A stretch of 64,000 bases of DNA from Brenneria sp. hezel4-2-4 (GTDB taxonomy: Bacteria > Pseudomonadota > Gammaproteobacteria > Enterobacterales > Enterobacteriaceae). Below the pieces are notes generated by a model. It saw nothing but the letters and a program-made list of their open reading frames with translations, had not been told where the DNA came from and did not search any database. The first letter of the stretch is position 1; each line of letters starts with the position of its first letter. The stretch lies in NCBI RefSeq assembly GCF_013155275.1, contig NZ_JABJXS010000013.1:1-64000 (forward strand), written 5' to 3'. The position numbers and the translations under genes are program-made. This document shows positions 50,194 to 59,175 of the stretch, piece after piece.

Positions 50194-51097
50194 TCTATTC
50201 CTATTAATGAGCTAATACTCATAACACGATATGCCGGATCCTTTGCAAAAGATACGGCGACAGAGTGATAAGTAAAGCAACCGGGAATATACGGATAGTC
50301 GTACAGCGTTAGCTTTCAAGGCTTAACTGATACTGAAAGTATCAAATTAGCTTTAATAAACTAATGCTTAGCTACTCAACGCTTGTCTCGTTTGTCGCTC
50401 CAATTTCTTTTCTATAGACATCCATCAAAGTCTATAGGTTACTGATTAAAAGGGGGAATCGCTCTGTTGCGCATCCAGCGAAATCCGCTGAACCTCCTTC
50501 AACTGCGCCTTTCCGTGCTTGGTTAAATCATGCCCGTTAAAACGCGAGCTTCCGCCGCTGCGGGTAACAAAATGTTTAAACCCTTAGCTGGATATAACAT
50601 TTTTTTAACATTGGTTTTCATATGACGATGAAAATTTTATTTGGCCTGCTTTTTTTGCGCTGCGCTTAGGCGCTTATTTGTGGTTTTTTTGTTTTTATTT
50701 TTCGTTTTATTTAGTGGATAAGTCTATTTACTCCGTTAGTTTTTATTTTTTTAGCCTTTTATTTTATTTTTCCCCACGGCGACGAGTGTCAGGCCGATGT
50801 CATTCATTTGTCTAAAATGAATAGAGATTGTCTTTCTGACCTGCCCGCTTTAAATGCGATCTGCCAGTGTGCACGCGTCGGCATGATGGGGGGAGGCCGG
50901 AGAGAGCGGGCAGCAAATTAACTTACCAATAATATGAAGTGTCACGAGATGTTTATGGGGACTTGATTTCACTTTGGTCAGTCGGGATAGTCTTATAAAA
51001 AGGTAAGTGAAAATCTTTAGGGCTGGGCAGGTTATTTATTTTTGTCTGCGCCCATTTAATTTATAACGATTATTTTTATTTAGACAAAGGCACTGGC
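50194..51097. other. Gap with the third att-like copy
   Basis: The first 100 bases are the LysR upstream region. The direct repeat of 47050-47250 follows at about 50310-50510. The remainder (50580-51097) is AT-rich, with runs of T, and contains no gene I can support; it should include the promoter of the winged-helix regulator at 51098. Confidence 0.5.
50310..50510 (+). repeat. Direct repeat, right copy, around a degraded att
   Basis: This is the partner of 47050-47250. The att core at 50386-50402 reads TCTCGTTTGTCGCTCCA, two changes from the tRNA end, and is followed by ATTTCTTTTCTATAGAC. Its decay suggests it is older than the copy at 47122. Confidence 0.65.
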
Positions 51098-51721
51098 ATG
51101 GTTTATCCGGAGCAATCCATCTCTCGTCTGACAAAAATGCTTTCTCCGCACGCGCATGTCGCAATGCCCTCGGAAGTTGTAAGAGGGAAAAGACGTTATC
51201 ACCTTCATTCTTCTGGTGAACAATTTATCTATTTTCTCGATGAAGGTGAATTTTTAATAAAAAGAACCCGCGATAACAAAGTTATCTCGATGATCCTGTC
51301 TCCGACCATAGTCGGCTGGTCTTTGGCGGCATTGAAGAGTGATGACATCTATATTGAAAGAGTCGACTACGGAAAAATAAGATGTTTGCCATTTAATATC
51401 GCGCTAAGGGTGGTTACCGCCTATCAGCGATTTGATGATGTTCTGATTATCGTTAATTTCTGGTTTCATTTTTTGATTGATTTTTGTGCTGATAACGACG
51501 GCGATTCGCAATCTGTAGTGAAAAATATGCTGCGTTCGCTTAACAAACTGCCGCCGGATGTCCGGCGGCGCTATACCGCGTTAACCTTTATTTCCCAGAG
51601 AACCTCGCTTTCTAAAAGCACTATATTCAGGGTGTTAAAGAAGTTGCAGGCGGAAAAGCTTATCGAATTAGAGCACGGACGGTTAAAAAAAATAGCTTTT
51701 AGCCAACCCATTGCCTGCTGA
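51098..51721 (+). CDS. Winged-helix regulator with Crp-like fold (IprA/YaiV type)
   Basis: The 207-residue protein has a beta-rich N-terminal half resembling a cyclic-nucleotide-binding fold (HLHSSGEQFIYFLDEGEFLIKRTRD, then LSPTIVGWSLAA, residues 35-80) without the phosphate-binding cassette of CRP. It also has a C-terminal winged helix (RYTALTFISQRTSLSKSTIFRVLKKLQAEKLIELEHGRLKKI, residues 158-199, written across several helices). Proteins of this type occur beside fimbrial clusters, and the fimbrial major subunit lies 0.7 kb downstream in the same direction. Control of the fimbriae is an inference. Confidence 0.75.
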   Translation: MVYPEQSISRLTKMLSPHAHVAMPSEVVRGKRRYHLHSSGEQFIYFLDEGEFLIKRTRDNKVISMILSPTIVGWSLAALKSDDIYIERVDYGKIRCLPFNIALRVVTAYQRFDDVLIIVNFWFHFLIDFCADNDGDSQSVVKNMLRSLNKLPPDVRRRYTALTFISQRTSLSKSTIFRVLKKLQAEKLIELEHGRLKKIAFSQPIAC

Positions 51722-52434
51722 ATCTGTCGTCAATGGCGGCTTTCGGCTTTTCCTTGCCCCCTCCCTTGCGGGCAGCGTTTTTCTCTTCCTGATGCGAAGT
51801 AAACCCACGAATTATTCCCTCCTATTGGTTTCCTACCAAAATAAATTCATTGCTTAATTGTAACGCTGCGTGAAATAGTGGCTGCCGTAGTATTTTTATA
51901 TTGATGATTTTTTGGTTTTTTTAATTATTTAAATTGATTGCAGCCTTATTAGTTCACTTTAATTTTTCAAAGATGTTAAGTGGTTGGTGGTAATGTTTAT
52001 ATGACGAAACAATAAAAAAACATGTGTATTTATATGAGAACTATTTATTTGTTTTTTTATGCTGATAATTACGCCCCTCAACTACTGATGGTTTGGGTTT
52101 TTGTACTTCTTATACTTTCTGTGTGGTTCTTTTATCTGGTTTTTTAGGTTTTCTTGGTTGTTGATTGGTTTTTTATCCGTATTGTTCCGCTTTTTGATTT
52201 TCGCTCGTAATTTGTTTTTTTCGCAAATACTTAGCGGGCAGGATAAATTCTATGCATGCAGTAATTTCTCAATCCCACCGCTTCTGGCTTTATATAAAGT
52301 CAGCCGTTCAGGTGTGCCTTTATATTGATGCCGGATAGATCCCGGTAGGTGAGAAATACCCATGTGGTTGAAAGCCACATTCATTTTTTTGACTATTTAC
52401 CTAGCCTTTTATTGGCAATAAGGAAGCGTAACTT
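51722..52434. promoter_or_regulatory. Long leader/promoter region of the fimbrial operon
   Basis: These 713 AT-rich bases separate the regulator from the major fimbrial subunit. No open frame stands out, and I found no pair of inverted repeats that would mark an invertible promoter switch. A terminator-like hairpin sits at its right end (52362-52389). Confidence 0.5.
52362..52389 (+). terminator. Terminator-like hairpin (attenuator candidate) before the fimbrial subunit
   Basis: ATGTGGT (52362) pairs with GCCACAT (52380) around TGAAA, with TTCATTTTTTT following. It ends about 45 bases before the major subunit gene, so transcripts started upstream would meet it in the leader. Confidence 0.55.
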
Positions 52435-53001
52435 ATGCGTAAAACTCTACTCAGCGCTTTAATCGGTGTGTCTGTTTTGTCAGCCGGTTATGCTGCTCTG
52501 GCTGAGGCGGCTACTACTACGGTTGCCGGAGGCACTGTGCATTTCAAAGGACAGATCGTTAATGCGGCTTGTGCGGTTAGCACCAATTCTGCCGACCAGA
52601 CGGTCAACCTGGGACAATATCGTACCTCCAACTTTGCGGCGGCAGGTGCTTACTCCGGTAAAGTTCCTTTTACGATCAAACTTGAAGATTGCGATACCAC
52701 AGTATCCACCACGGCCTCCGTTGCCTTTAGCGGATCGTCCGACAGCAGCGATAACACCGTTCTGACCACCAGCAACATTAGCGGCGGGAGCTCCGGCGCC
52801 GCTTCTGGCGTGGGTATCGAAATCAGCGACAGTAAAGGCACCGTACTGTCGCCGAACGGCGCCGTTTACTCCAACGCGCAAACGCTGACCAACGGCAGCG
52901 GTAATACCCTGAATTTCAACGCGCGTTATAAATCCACGCTGGATGCCGTTACCGCGGGCCAAGCGGATGCGGATGTCACTTTTACCATGAAGTACGAATA
53001 A
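52435..53001 (+). CDS. Major fimbrial subunit, type 1 (FimA-like)
   Basis: The 188-residue pilin has a signal peptide (MRKTLLSALIGVSVLSAG, cleavage near AEA/ATT) and the type 1 pilin pattern: VHFKGQIVNAACAVSTNSADQTVNLGQY with the first Cys, KLEDCDTT with the second Cys, and the C-terminal beta zipper ADVTFTMKYE ending in the penultimate aromatic. A GGAAGCGTAACTT site precedes ATG 52435. It is the first structural gene of the cluster. The 216-bp gap to the chaperone holds no gene. Confidence 0.92.
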   Translation: MRKTLLSALIGVSVLSAGYAALAEAATTTVAGGTVHFKGQIVNAACAVSTNSADQTVNLGQYRTSNFAAAGAYSGKVPFTIKLEDCDTTVSTTASVAFSGSSDSSDNTVLTTSNISGGSSGAASGVGIEISDSKGTVLSPNGAVYSNAQTLTNGSGNTLNFNARYKSTLDAVTAGQADADVTFTMKYE

Positions 53002-53217
53002 CTATCGACACATGCAGGGACGAGGGACGGCTGCCAGGGACGGCGTCATTTCCGATTATCAGAAGAGACGGCGTTATGGGAAAGACAATCGCCGCTTCCA
53101 GCGTTTCCGTGGTTCCGACCCCGCGAATGGTTATCGGGCACGCTGCATCGTCGGCTGCGAACCTGGCATAGCCCGCACGAATTCATCGTATGGCCGTCAA
53201 TCAGTTATTTTTCATCT

Positions 53218-53934
53218 ATGAGGTTTTGCGTGTTTAATACAACTTTTTACCGCCTCGCTCTGGCTGGCGCGGCGTTTCTTTCTCTGGCGACGCTGTCGCT
53301 GGCGGCCAAAGCCGGCGGCGTGGAATTAGGCGCGACAAGGGTCATCTATCCCGCAGGGGCGGCTCAGAGCTCGCTGGCGATCATCAATACCGATAATAAA
53401 ACCCCTTTTCTTATCCAGTCCTGGGTTGAGGACAATAGCGAAAAAAAGAGCGCGGACTTCGTCGTTACGCCGCCGCTGTTCGTCACCAAACCCTTGGGCG
53501 AAAATACGCTGCGTATCATGTACGTGGGGGGCGAACTGCCGACCGACCGGGAGTCGGTATACTGGATGAACGTAAAAGCGATTCCGTCCGTCGACCGCAA
53601 CGCCATTCAGAATAAAAACGTGCTGCAACTGGCCGTTCAGTCGCGCATCAAACTGTTCGTCCGGCCTGCAGGTCTGGCGCAGAGTCCGAGCGATGCTCCG
53701 GCTCAACTGCGTTTCCACCGCCAGGCTGATTCCCTCGCCATCATCAACCCGACGCCCTATTTCGTCACGCTGGTTAACTTCAATATAGGCACACGAAAAC
53801 TTCCCAACACCATGGTGCCGCCAAAAGGAAACGCCTCCGTCGCACTTCCCGCGGATGCCCGCGGCGAGGTGGTCTTCCAGTCAGTCAACGACTATGGCGC
53901 CAATACCCCCCGGACTACCGGCAATATGCAGTAG
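53218..53934 (+). CDS. Periplasmic fimbrial chaperone (FimC/PapD type)
   Basis: The 238-residue protein has a signal peptide ending near AAKAGG and the two-domain PapD fold: GVELGATRVIYPAGAAQSSLAI, the subunit-binding PPLFVTKPLGENTLRI (edge strand), VYWMNVKAIPSVD and LQLAVQSRIKLFVRP (the chaperone signature). It caps pilins by donor-strand complementation and delivers them to the usher downstream. The start is ATG 53218. Confidence 0.93.
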   Translation: MRFCVFNTTFYRLALAGAAFLSLATLSLAAKAGGVELGATRVIYPAGAAQSSLAIINTDNKTPFLIQSWVEDNSEKKSADFVVTPPLFVTKPLGENTLRIMYVGGELPTDRESVYWMNVKAIPSVDRNAIQNKNVLQLAVQSRIKLFVRPAGLAQSPSDAPAQLRFHRQADSLAIINPTPYFVTLVNFNIGTRKLPNTMVPPKGNASVALPADARGEVVFQSVNDYGANTPRTTGNMQ

Positions 53935-54036
53935 TTGCGGACGGTGGCGCCGGTGAGGCCCGAACCGGGCATGGAATAAAGGAAACGTCGGCCGCGTTAC
54001 GCGGTACGTTCCGTCACTTCTTCAGGAGCTTTTCGT

Positions 54037-56670
54037 ATGCGGCCATTTTATTGGAAGCGCAGCCCCAGACATCAACGCGTAACGGCGAGATGGCGCCGGG
54101 CGCCGTTATGCCGGGCTATCGCCTTATGTGTGGCATTACCTGCGGCCAGCGCTTATGCCGAACTGTTTTTTAACCCGGCGTTTTTGTCCAACGATCCCGC
54201 CGCGGTAGCGGATTTGTCCCGCTTTGAGCAAGGGAAAGGGCAGCCGCCCGGCGTCTATCACGTCGATATTTATCTTGACGGCGAATATGTGGCGACGCGC
54301 GATATCAAATTTAACGCGCGCCAGCCGGTATCCGCCGACGCGGCGCAGGAGGATGATTCGGGGCTCGATCCCTGCATTACCCGTTCCCAACTGGAGACGT
54401 TCAATGTCAATACCAAGGCGTTTCCGACCATCGCCAACGCGCCGGCGGATCAGTGCGTGGCGCTGACGCGCCTCATTCCGGATGCGCACACGACCTTTGA
54501 TTTCGAACTACAGCGCTTGAATGTTACGCTTCCCCAGGCGTCGCTGAACAACAGCGCCCGCGGCTATATTCCGCCGGAGCAGTGGGACGACGGCATCAAC
54601 GCCGCGCTGTTGAATTACGATTTCACCGGCAGCAACACCTCCGGCGACGACAGCAGCAACAACTATTTTCTCAATCTGAACAGCGGGCTTAACTGGGGCG
54701 GCTGGCGGCTGCGCGACTACTCCACCTGGAACTACTACAGTTATCAGGGGCGCCGTACTCACGATTGGCAGCACGTTAATACCTATCTGCAACGCACGAT
54801 TGTTCCGCTAAAGAGCGAGCTGACGCTGGGCGACAGCAGCACGTCGAGCGAGGTGTTTGATAGCCTCGGTTTTCGCGGCGTACGGTTGGCTTCCGACGAT
54901 AATATGCTGCCGGACAGCCTGCGGGGATTCGCCCCCACCATCCGCGGCGTGGCGAGAAGTAATGCCCGCGTCACCGTGCGGCAAAACGGCTATGTGATTT
55001 ATCAAACCTATGTCCCGCCGGGCGCTTTTACCATCGACGATCTCTACCCCACCACTTCAAGCGGCGACCTGGTGGTGACGGTAACCGAAAGCGATAACAG
55101 CACCAATAGCTTTACCATCCCCTATTCGGCGGTACCGGTGCTACAGCGCGAGGGGCGCGTTAAGTATGCGTTGACCGCGGGTCAGTACCGCAGCAACTAC
55201 AGCCAGCAGGATAAACCCGAATTTGCTCAGGGCACGTTGATCTGGGGGCTGCCCGCCGGCGTCACGCTGTATGGCGGGTCGCAGCTGGCGGATGACTATC
55301 AGTCCATGGCCCTTGGCGCCGGTAAGAACTTGGGGGAATGGGGCGCGTTTTCGGCCGACGTCACCCAAGCCTACAGTACGCTGGCGGATGGCAGCGATCA
55401 TCAGGGCCAGTCGCTGCGCTTTTTGTATGCCAGATCGTTAAACGCCTTAGGCACCAACTTTCAGCTACTGGGCTACCGCTACTCCACGCAGGGTTTCTAT
55501 ACCCTGGATGAAACCAGCTATAAGCAGATGAGCGGCTATAGCATCGATACGGTAAGTGTCCGACCGGTTTACCAGGACTATTACGACCTCAACCATACGA
55601 AAAAGGGTAAGGTCCAGGTGAATATCACCCAGCACATTGGGGACAACGGAACGCTCTTTTTCACCGGCAGCCGACAGGATTACTGGCACACGGACAAGAC
55701 CGCCGATTTGTGGCAGGCCGGCTACAGCGGCTCCTGGGACGGCATCAGCTATAGTCTGACCTACAGCTATAACAAGAACCTGGGCGTGGAGGCGGATCGC
55801 CTCGTGGCGTTTAATCTCTCGTTGCCGTTAGGCCAATGGCTTAGCGGCGGCGGCCGCAAAACCGATATAACCCATTCATCCAATTCATCCTACCTGACCT
55901 ATAACGCCAATACCGACACCCACGGACGCAATATCCAGCAGGCCGGCGTCAGCGGCACGCTGCTGGACGACAACAATTTAGGCTACGGCGTGCAGCAGGG
56001 TTACGGCAGCCAGGGGATCGGCTATAGCGGCAATGCCAGCCTCAATTATCAGGGCGAGTACGGCAACAGCAACGTCGGCTACAACTACAGCAAGGGGTTC
56101 CGGCAGGTACATTACGGCGTGAGCGGCGGCGTAGTGGCGCATGCCAATGGCGTCACCCTGAGCCAGCCGTTGAGCGATACCAACGTGCTGGTCAGCGCGC
56201 CCGGCGCCAGCGGCGTAAAACTGGAGGACGTCACCGGCGTCAGCACCGACTGGCGCGGATACGCGGTGGTGCCCTATGCCACCACTTACCGGCGCAATCG
56301 CATCGCGTTGGATGTCAACACGCTGAACAACCGTACGGAAGTCGACGACGCGGTAGTGAACGTCGTGCCGACGCGCGGGGCGCTGGTGCGCGCCAACTTC
56401 GATGCGCGCGTCGGGGTTCGTGCCTTGATCACGCTACGGCAACGCGGCGGTAAACCCGTGCCGTTTGGCGCCGAAGTGCGTCGTGCCGACAGTAACGGCA
56501 CGGCGATTGTGGGCGATAACGGCCAGGTTTTCCTCTCCGGACTGTCGCCCAAGGGCGTGCTGCTAGTGGCGTGGGGGGCCTCTGCGCAGCAACAGTGCGC
56601 CATCAATTATACCCTGCCGGCAGGGAGTGAAAACAAGCCGATGACTTATGCTAAGGCGGAATGTTTATGA
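54037..56670 (+). CDS. Fimbrial outer-membrane usher (FimD type)
   Basis: The 877-residue usher exports and assembles the pilus across the outer membrane. After a signal peptide (cleavage near ASAYA) come the N-terminal chaperone-binding domain (ELFFNPAFLSND, VDIYLDG), the 24-strand barrel with the plug (PDSLRGFAPTIRGVARSNARVTVRQNGYVIYQ spread near 290-320; FTIDDLYPTTSSGDLVV), and two C-terminal domains (GAVVP-like RGALVRANFDARVG, LPAGSENKPMTYAKAEC). The conserved C-terminal cysteine pair (QQCAIN and AECL) is present. The stop overlaps the next gene's start. Confidence 0.95.
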   Translation: MRPFYWKRSPRHQRVTARWRRAPLCRAIALCVALPAASAYAELFFNPAFLSNDPAAVADLSRFEQGKGQPPGVYHVDIYLDGEYVATRDIKFNARQPVSADAAQEDDSGLDPCITRSQLETFNVNTKAFPTIANAPADQCVALTRLIPDAHTTFDFELQRLNVTLPQASLNNSARGYIPPEQWDDGINAALLNYDFTGSNTSGDDSSNNYFLNLNSGLNWGGWRLRDYSTWNYYSYQGRRTHDWQHVNTYLQRTIVPLKSELTLGDSSTSSEVFDSLGFRGVRLASDDNMLPDSLRGFAPTIRGVARSNARVTVRQNGYVIYQTYVPPGAFTIDDLYPTTSSGDLVVTVTESDNSTNSFTIPYSAVPVLQREGRVKYALTAGQYRSNYSQQDKPEFAQGTLIWGLPAGVTLYGGSQLADDYQSMALGAGKNLGEWGAFSADVTQAYSTLADGSDHQGQSLRFLYARSLNALGTNFQLLGYRYSTQGFYTLDETSYKQMSGYSIDTVSVRPVYQDYYDLNHTKKGKVQVNITQHIGDNGTLFFTGSRQDYWHTDKTADLWQAGYSGSWDGISYSLTYSYNKNLGVEADRLVAFNLSLPLGQWLSGGGRKTDITHSSNSSYLTYNANTDTHGRNIQQAGVSGTLLDDNNLGYGVQQGYGSQGIGYSGNASLNYQGEYGNSNVGYNYSKGFRQVHYGVSGGVVAHANGVTLSQPLSDTNVLVSAPGASGVKLEDVTGVSTDWRGYAVVPYATTYRRNRIALDVNTLNNRTEVDDAVVNVVPTRGALVRANFDARVGVRALITLRQRGGKPVPFGAEVRRADSNGTAIVGDNGQVFLSGLSPKGVLLVAWGASAQQQCAINYTLPAGSENKPMTYAKAECL

Positions 56671-57713
56671 TCGATAAAATGAAAATGTTAATCAGCGCGT
56701 TGGGTGGAAAACCACGGTGGCTATGCCCGGCGCTATTGCTGCTTCTTTGCCCGCACTCTGTTTTCGCGACGCAATGCAATACCGCCGCCGGATCGCCCGT
56801 GACCTATGATTTTTCTTTTCAGTTCGCTTCACAGCAAAACACCGTCGGTTATACCACGGGATGGAATGAAAAAAGGGACAGCGGTTCGTATACCATTAGC
56901 GGGGGATGCAATACCAAGGATACGGTCTATTACACCGCTCAGCCCGGCCCGTCGCTAAGCCTGGCCTCGTCGGAGAGCGGTCTGAACTGGTATGACATTA
57001 CCGGCAATGATTACCTGCAGATCGCCTCGCAGATGTATGTGTATAACGCGTCGGGCGGCAGTACCTATAACAATGTTCCCTTTGTCGACCTGTCGAACAA
57101 TTGCAACGGCAGATGCGGCGGACAGGCGACGACGGGCAGCCGGGTGCGGGTGAATTTTCGTATCAAGCGCAAATTCGTCGGCGTGACCACCATCCCGCTG
57201 ACGCCGGTTTTCTATCTATACGGCAACCAGGGGGGAGCGGGGCAGGGAACCGGCTCGCCGCTGGTGGTCGGATATATGAGCGGGTCGATGACGGTGCCGC
57301 AAAGCTGTACGCTCAACTCGGGGCAGGTCATCGCCATCGATTTTGGCTCTATTTCCACCGGGTCGTTCAAAACGGCCGGCGCCAGACCCGACGGCGTCAA
57401 TCCGGTAAGCCGGACGATAGGCATTGCCTGTAACGGTATTGACGCTCAGGCCAGTCTGACTATGCGCGTCCAGGCGGATAATACCTCCGGCAATATCATC
57501 GTATCCGATAATCCCGACGTCGGCTTTGTGATTACCGATAGCGGCAGCAGCCCGCTGACGCCGAACGATCTTTCCAGCGTGCTGCCCTTTAGCCTGGATG
57601 ACGCCTACAGCGCCAATGTGACCATCACGGCCTATCCGGTGAGCGTGACCGGGAATAAGCCGGCGGAGGGCGTTGTGACCGCGCTGGCTTATTTGCGAGT
57701 CGATTTTGCCTGA
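56667..57713 (+). CDS. Fimbrial tip adhesin-like subunit
   Basis: The 348-residue protein occupies the place of the adhesin after the usher, its ATG overlapping the usher TGA; ATG 56661 would add two residues. A signal peptide ends near HSVFA. The first about 190 residues form a lectin-like domain (TQCNTAAGSPVTYDF, Cys-rich YNNVPFVDLSNNCNGRCGG), the last about 140 a pilin domain (SCTLNSGQVIAIDFGSI, IGIACNGIDAQ, ALAYLRVDFA). The two-domain plan is that of FimH-type adhesins. The receptor is unknown, and the lectin half shows no motif I recognise. Confidence 0.82.
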   Translation: MIDKMKMLISALGGKPRWLCPALLLLLCPHSVFATQCNTAAGSPVTYDFSFQFASQQNTVGYTTGWNEKRDSGSYTISGGCNTKDTVYYTAQPGPSLSLASSESGLNWYDITGNDYLQIASQMYVYNASGGSTYNNVPFVDLSNNCNGRCGGQATTGSRVRVNFRIKRKFVGVTTIPLTPVFYLYGNQGGAGQGTGSPLVVGYMSGSMTVPQSCTLNSGQVIAIDFGSISTGSFKTAGARPDGVNPVSRTIGIACNGIDAQASLTMRVQADNTSGNIIVSDNPDVGFVITDSGSSPLTPNDLSSVLPFSLDDAYSANVTITAYPVSVTGNKPAEGVVTALAYLRVDFA

Positions 57714-57726
57714 GGAGGAGAAAGGG

Positions 57727-58347
57727 ATGATAGGGCCTTATAGAGCGAAACGTCATACGGGCGCCCGCGCCAGGAATATGGGCGCGGAGGAAAAGCGAAA
57801 AGCGGAGACGGCCGGGAACGGCGCCGCTCTGGCACGCGGGCTGCTGGCGAGCGCGATCCTGTGCTGCGCGCCGGCAGCCCACGCCGATTTGGGAATGTCC
57901 AATATCCAGCTTACCGCGACGCTGGTGGCAAACGGGTGTTCCGTCAGCGTGGGATCTCAGGAGCAAACCGTCGATATGGGCACCAGGGCGTCGAAGCAGT
58001 TCACCGCCGGCAACCGCAGCGCGCCGCCGGTCAGATTCGTCATCAATCTTGAAAGCTGCGGTCCGGCCACGTCCGGGGTAGAGACCGTATTCAACGGCAA
58101 TATCGACGGCGACGACGGCACGCTGCTGGCGCTGAGCAGCGACAGCACCGCCGCCAACCTGGGGATTGCGATTCTCGATAAAGATTACCAACGTATTCCC
58201 ATCGGGCAGGGCAGCACGGTCTATCCGTTGACCGCCAGCGCCGGCAGCGCGCAGCTGGTGTTCTACGGACAATACGTGGCGACGAAAAATAACGTGACTC
58301 CCGGTACGGCCAACGGGGATGTGACCTTTACGCTGAACTATCAGTAA
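57727..58347 (+). CDS. Minor fimbrial subunit
   Basis: The 206-residue protein begins at ATG 57727 after GAGGAGGAGAAA. An unusually long, basic N-terminal region precedes the hydrophobic signal (ALARGLLASAILCCAPAAHA/DLG). The mature part has pilin features: TATLVANGCSVSVGSQEQTVDMG, LESCGPATSG and the zipper GDVTFTLNYQ. Its position after the adhesin suggests an adaptor or terminator subunit. It overlaps nothing and ends the cluster. Confidence 0.85.
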   Translation: MIGPYRAKRHTGARARNMGAEEKRKAETAGNGAALARGLLASAILCCAPAAHADLGMSNIQLTATLVANGCSVSVGSQEQTVDMGTRASKQFTAGNRSAPPVRFVINLESCGPATSGVETVFNGNIDGDDGTLLALSSDSTAANLGIAILDKDYQRIPIGQGSTVYPLTASAGSAQLVFYGQYVATKNNVTPGTANGDVTFTLNYQ

Positions 58348-58808
58348 ATCCGCATCGCGCCCGGCGGCGGCTTTCAGAAGAGGGCGGAAAACAGGCGATG
58401 GCGGCAATGGTGCTAAACTTTTATTCATTGTTCGCCTACGCCAACCGTTTCCTGCCAGCCGTTTAAGGCTAAGTCGGCCGGCGGGCACCAGTCCGGTTGC
58501 CAACGCGCTATCCGCGGCCGGTTTCTCGCGCGTGCCCAAAGGGTATGCGTGGTATGGCTGAGGCGGCGGGTTCCCGCCCTGTCGTCAGCCGGATGTGGCG
58601 AGATGCGGATGATAGCCCGTCGATTTGCAGCCAGTTGGCGTTGTTATAACCAATCAGACGGCGACGAATGAGAAAGGGCTTGCCATGCTCGGAGAACCGG
58701 TTCATAATGCGCCCATTCCAAACGCCGGTTTGCATTAAAGTCTGTTTAATCAATCGGTTATCAAATAAAGCTTCGAACTATTAAGCTGTTTGGAATACCC
58801 ACCATAAT
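58348..58808. other. Gap between the fimbrial cluster and the second tRNA-Gly
   Basis: No gene is supported. The first 200 bases are GC-rich and the last 100 AT-rich. No strong promoter comparable to that of the first tRNA (TTGCGG/TATAAT) is visible before the second tRNA; a weak TTATCA/TATTAA pair near 58760-58787 is the best seen. Confidence 0.45.
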
Positions 58809-58884
<76 letters not shown>

Positions 58885-58926
58885 AATTATGATTTACAGA
58901 TGTCCATTGCAATCTGTAGATCTTTG

Positions 58927-58950
58927 AAAAAAGAGCGAAAGCTCTTTTTT
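58927..58950 (+). terminator. Terminator after the second tRNA-Gly
   Basis: AAAAAAGAGC and GCTCTTTTTT pair around a GAAA loop. It is nearly identical to the terminator at 36426. Confidence 0.85.
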
Positions 58951-59105
58951 TATTTCCAGTTATCCTCATCGAAAACCCCACGCCGGCTTTTTTCAGGCCA
59001 GAGTTGATGCCAAAAACAGGATAGTTGCCGGTACCGGATTGTTACCAGGATCGAATAAGGGCGTGATAAGCGTTGCGTCCGAGTCTTAACTTGGGAGCCG
59101 CGGTT

Positions 59106-59175
59106 ATGGCGTTTTCCGATCCGATTTGTCCGGCAGGTCACAGCCCACGGTAAGATTTGTAATCTTCCGGTAATG
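59106..59175 (+). pseudogene. Remnant of a P4-type integrase start
   Basis: ATGGCGTTTTCCGATCCGAT and the following 50 bases align with the start of the integrase at 36611 (ATGGCACTTTCCGATTTGAT; TCCGGCAGG; CACGGTAA; AATCTTCC). The 150 bases before it also match the region before that integrase (GAGTCTTAACTTGGGAGC against GAGTCTCAACTTGGAGC). An in-frame TAA appears after 15 codons, and similarity ends near 59170. It is a truncated relic of a second, related element. Confidence 0.75.
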
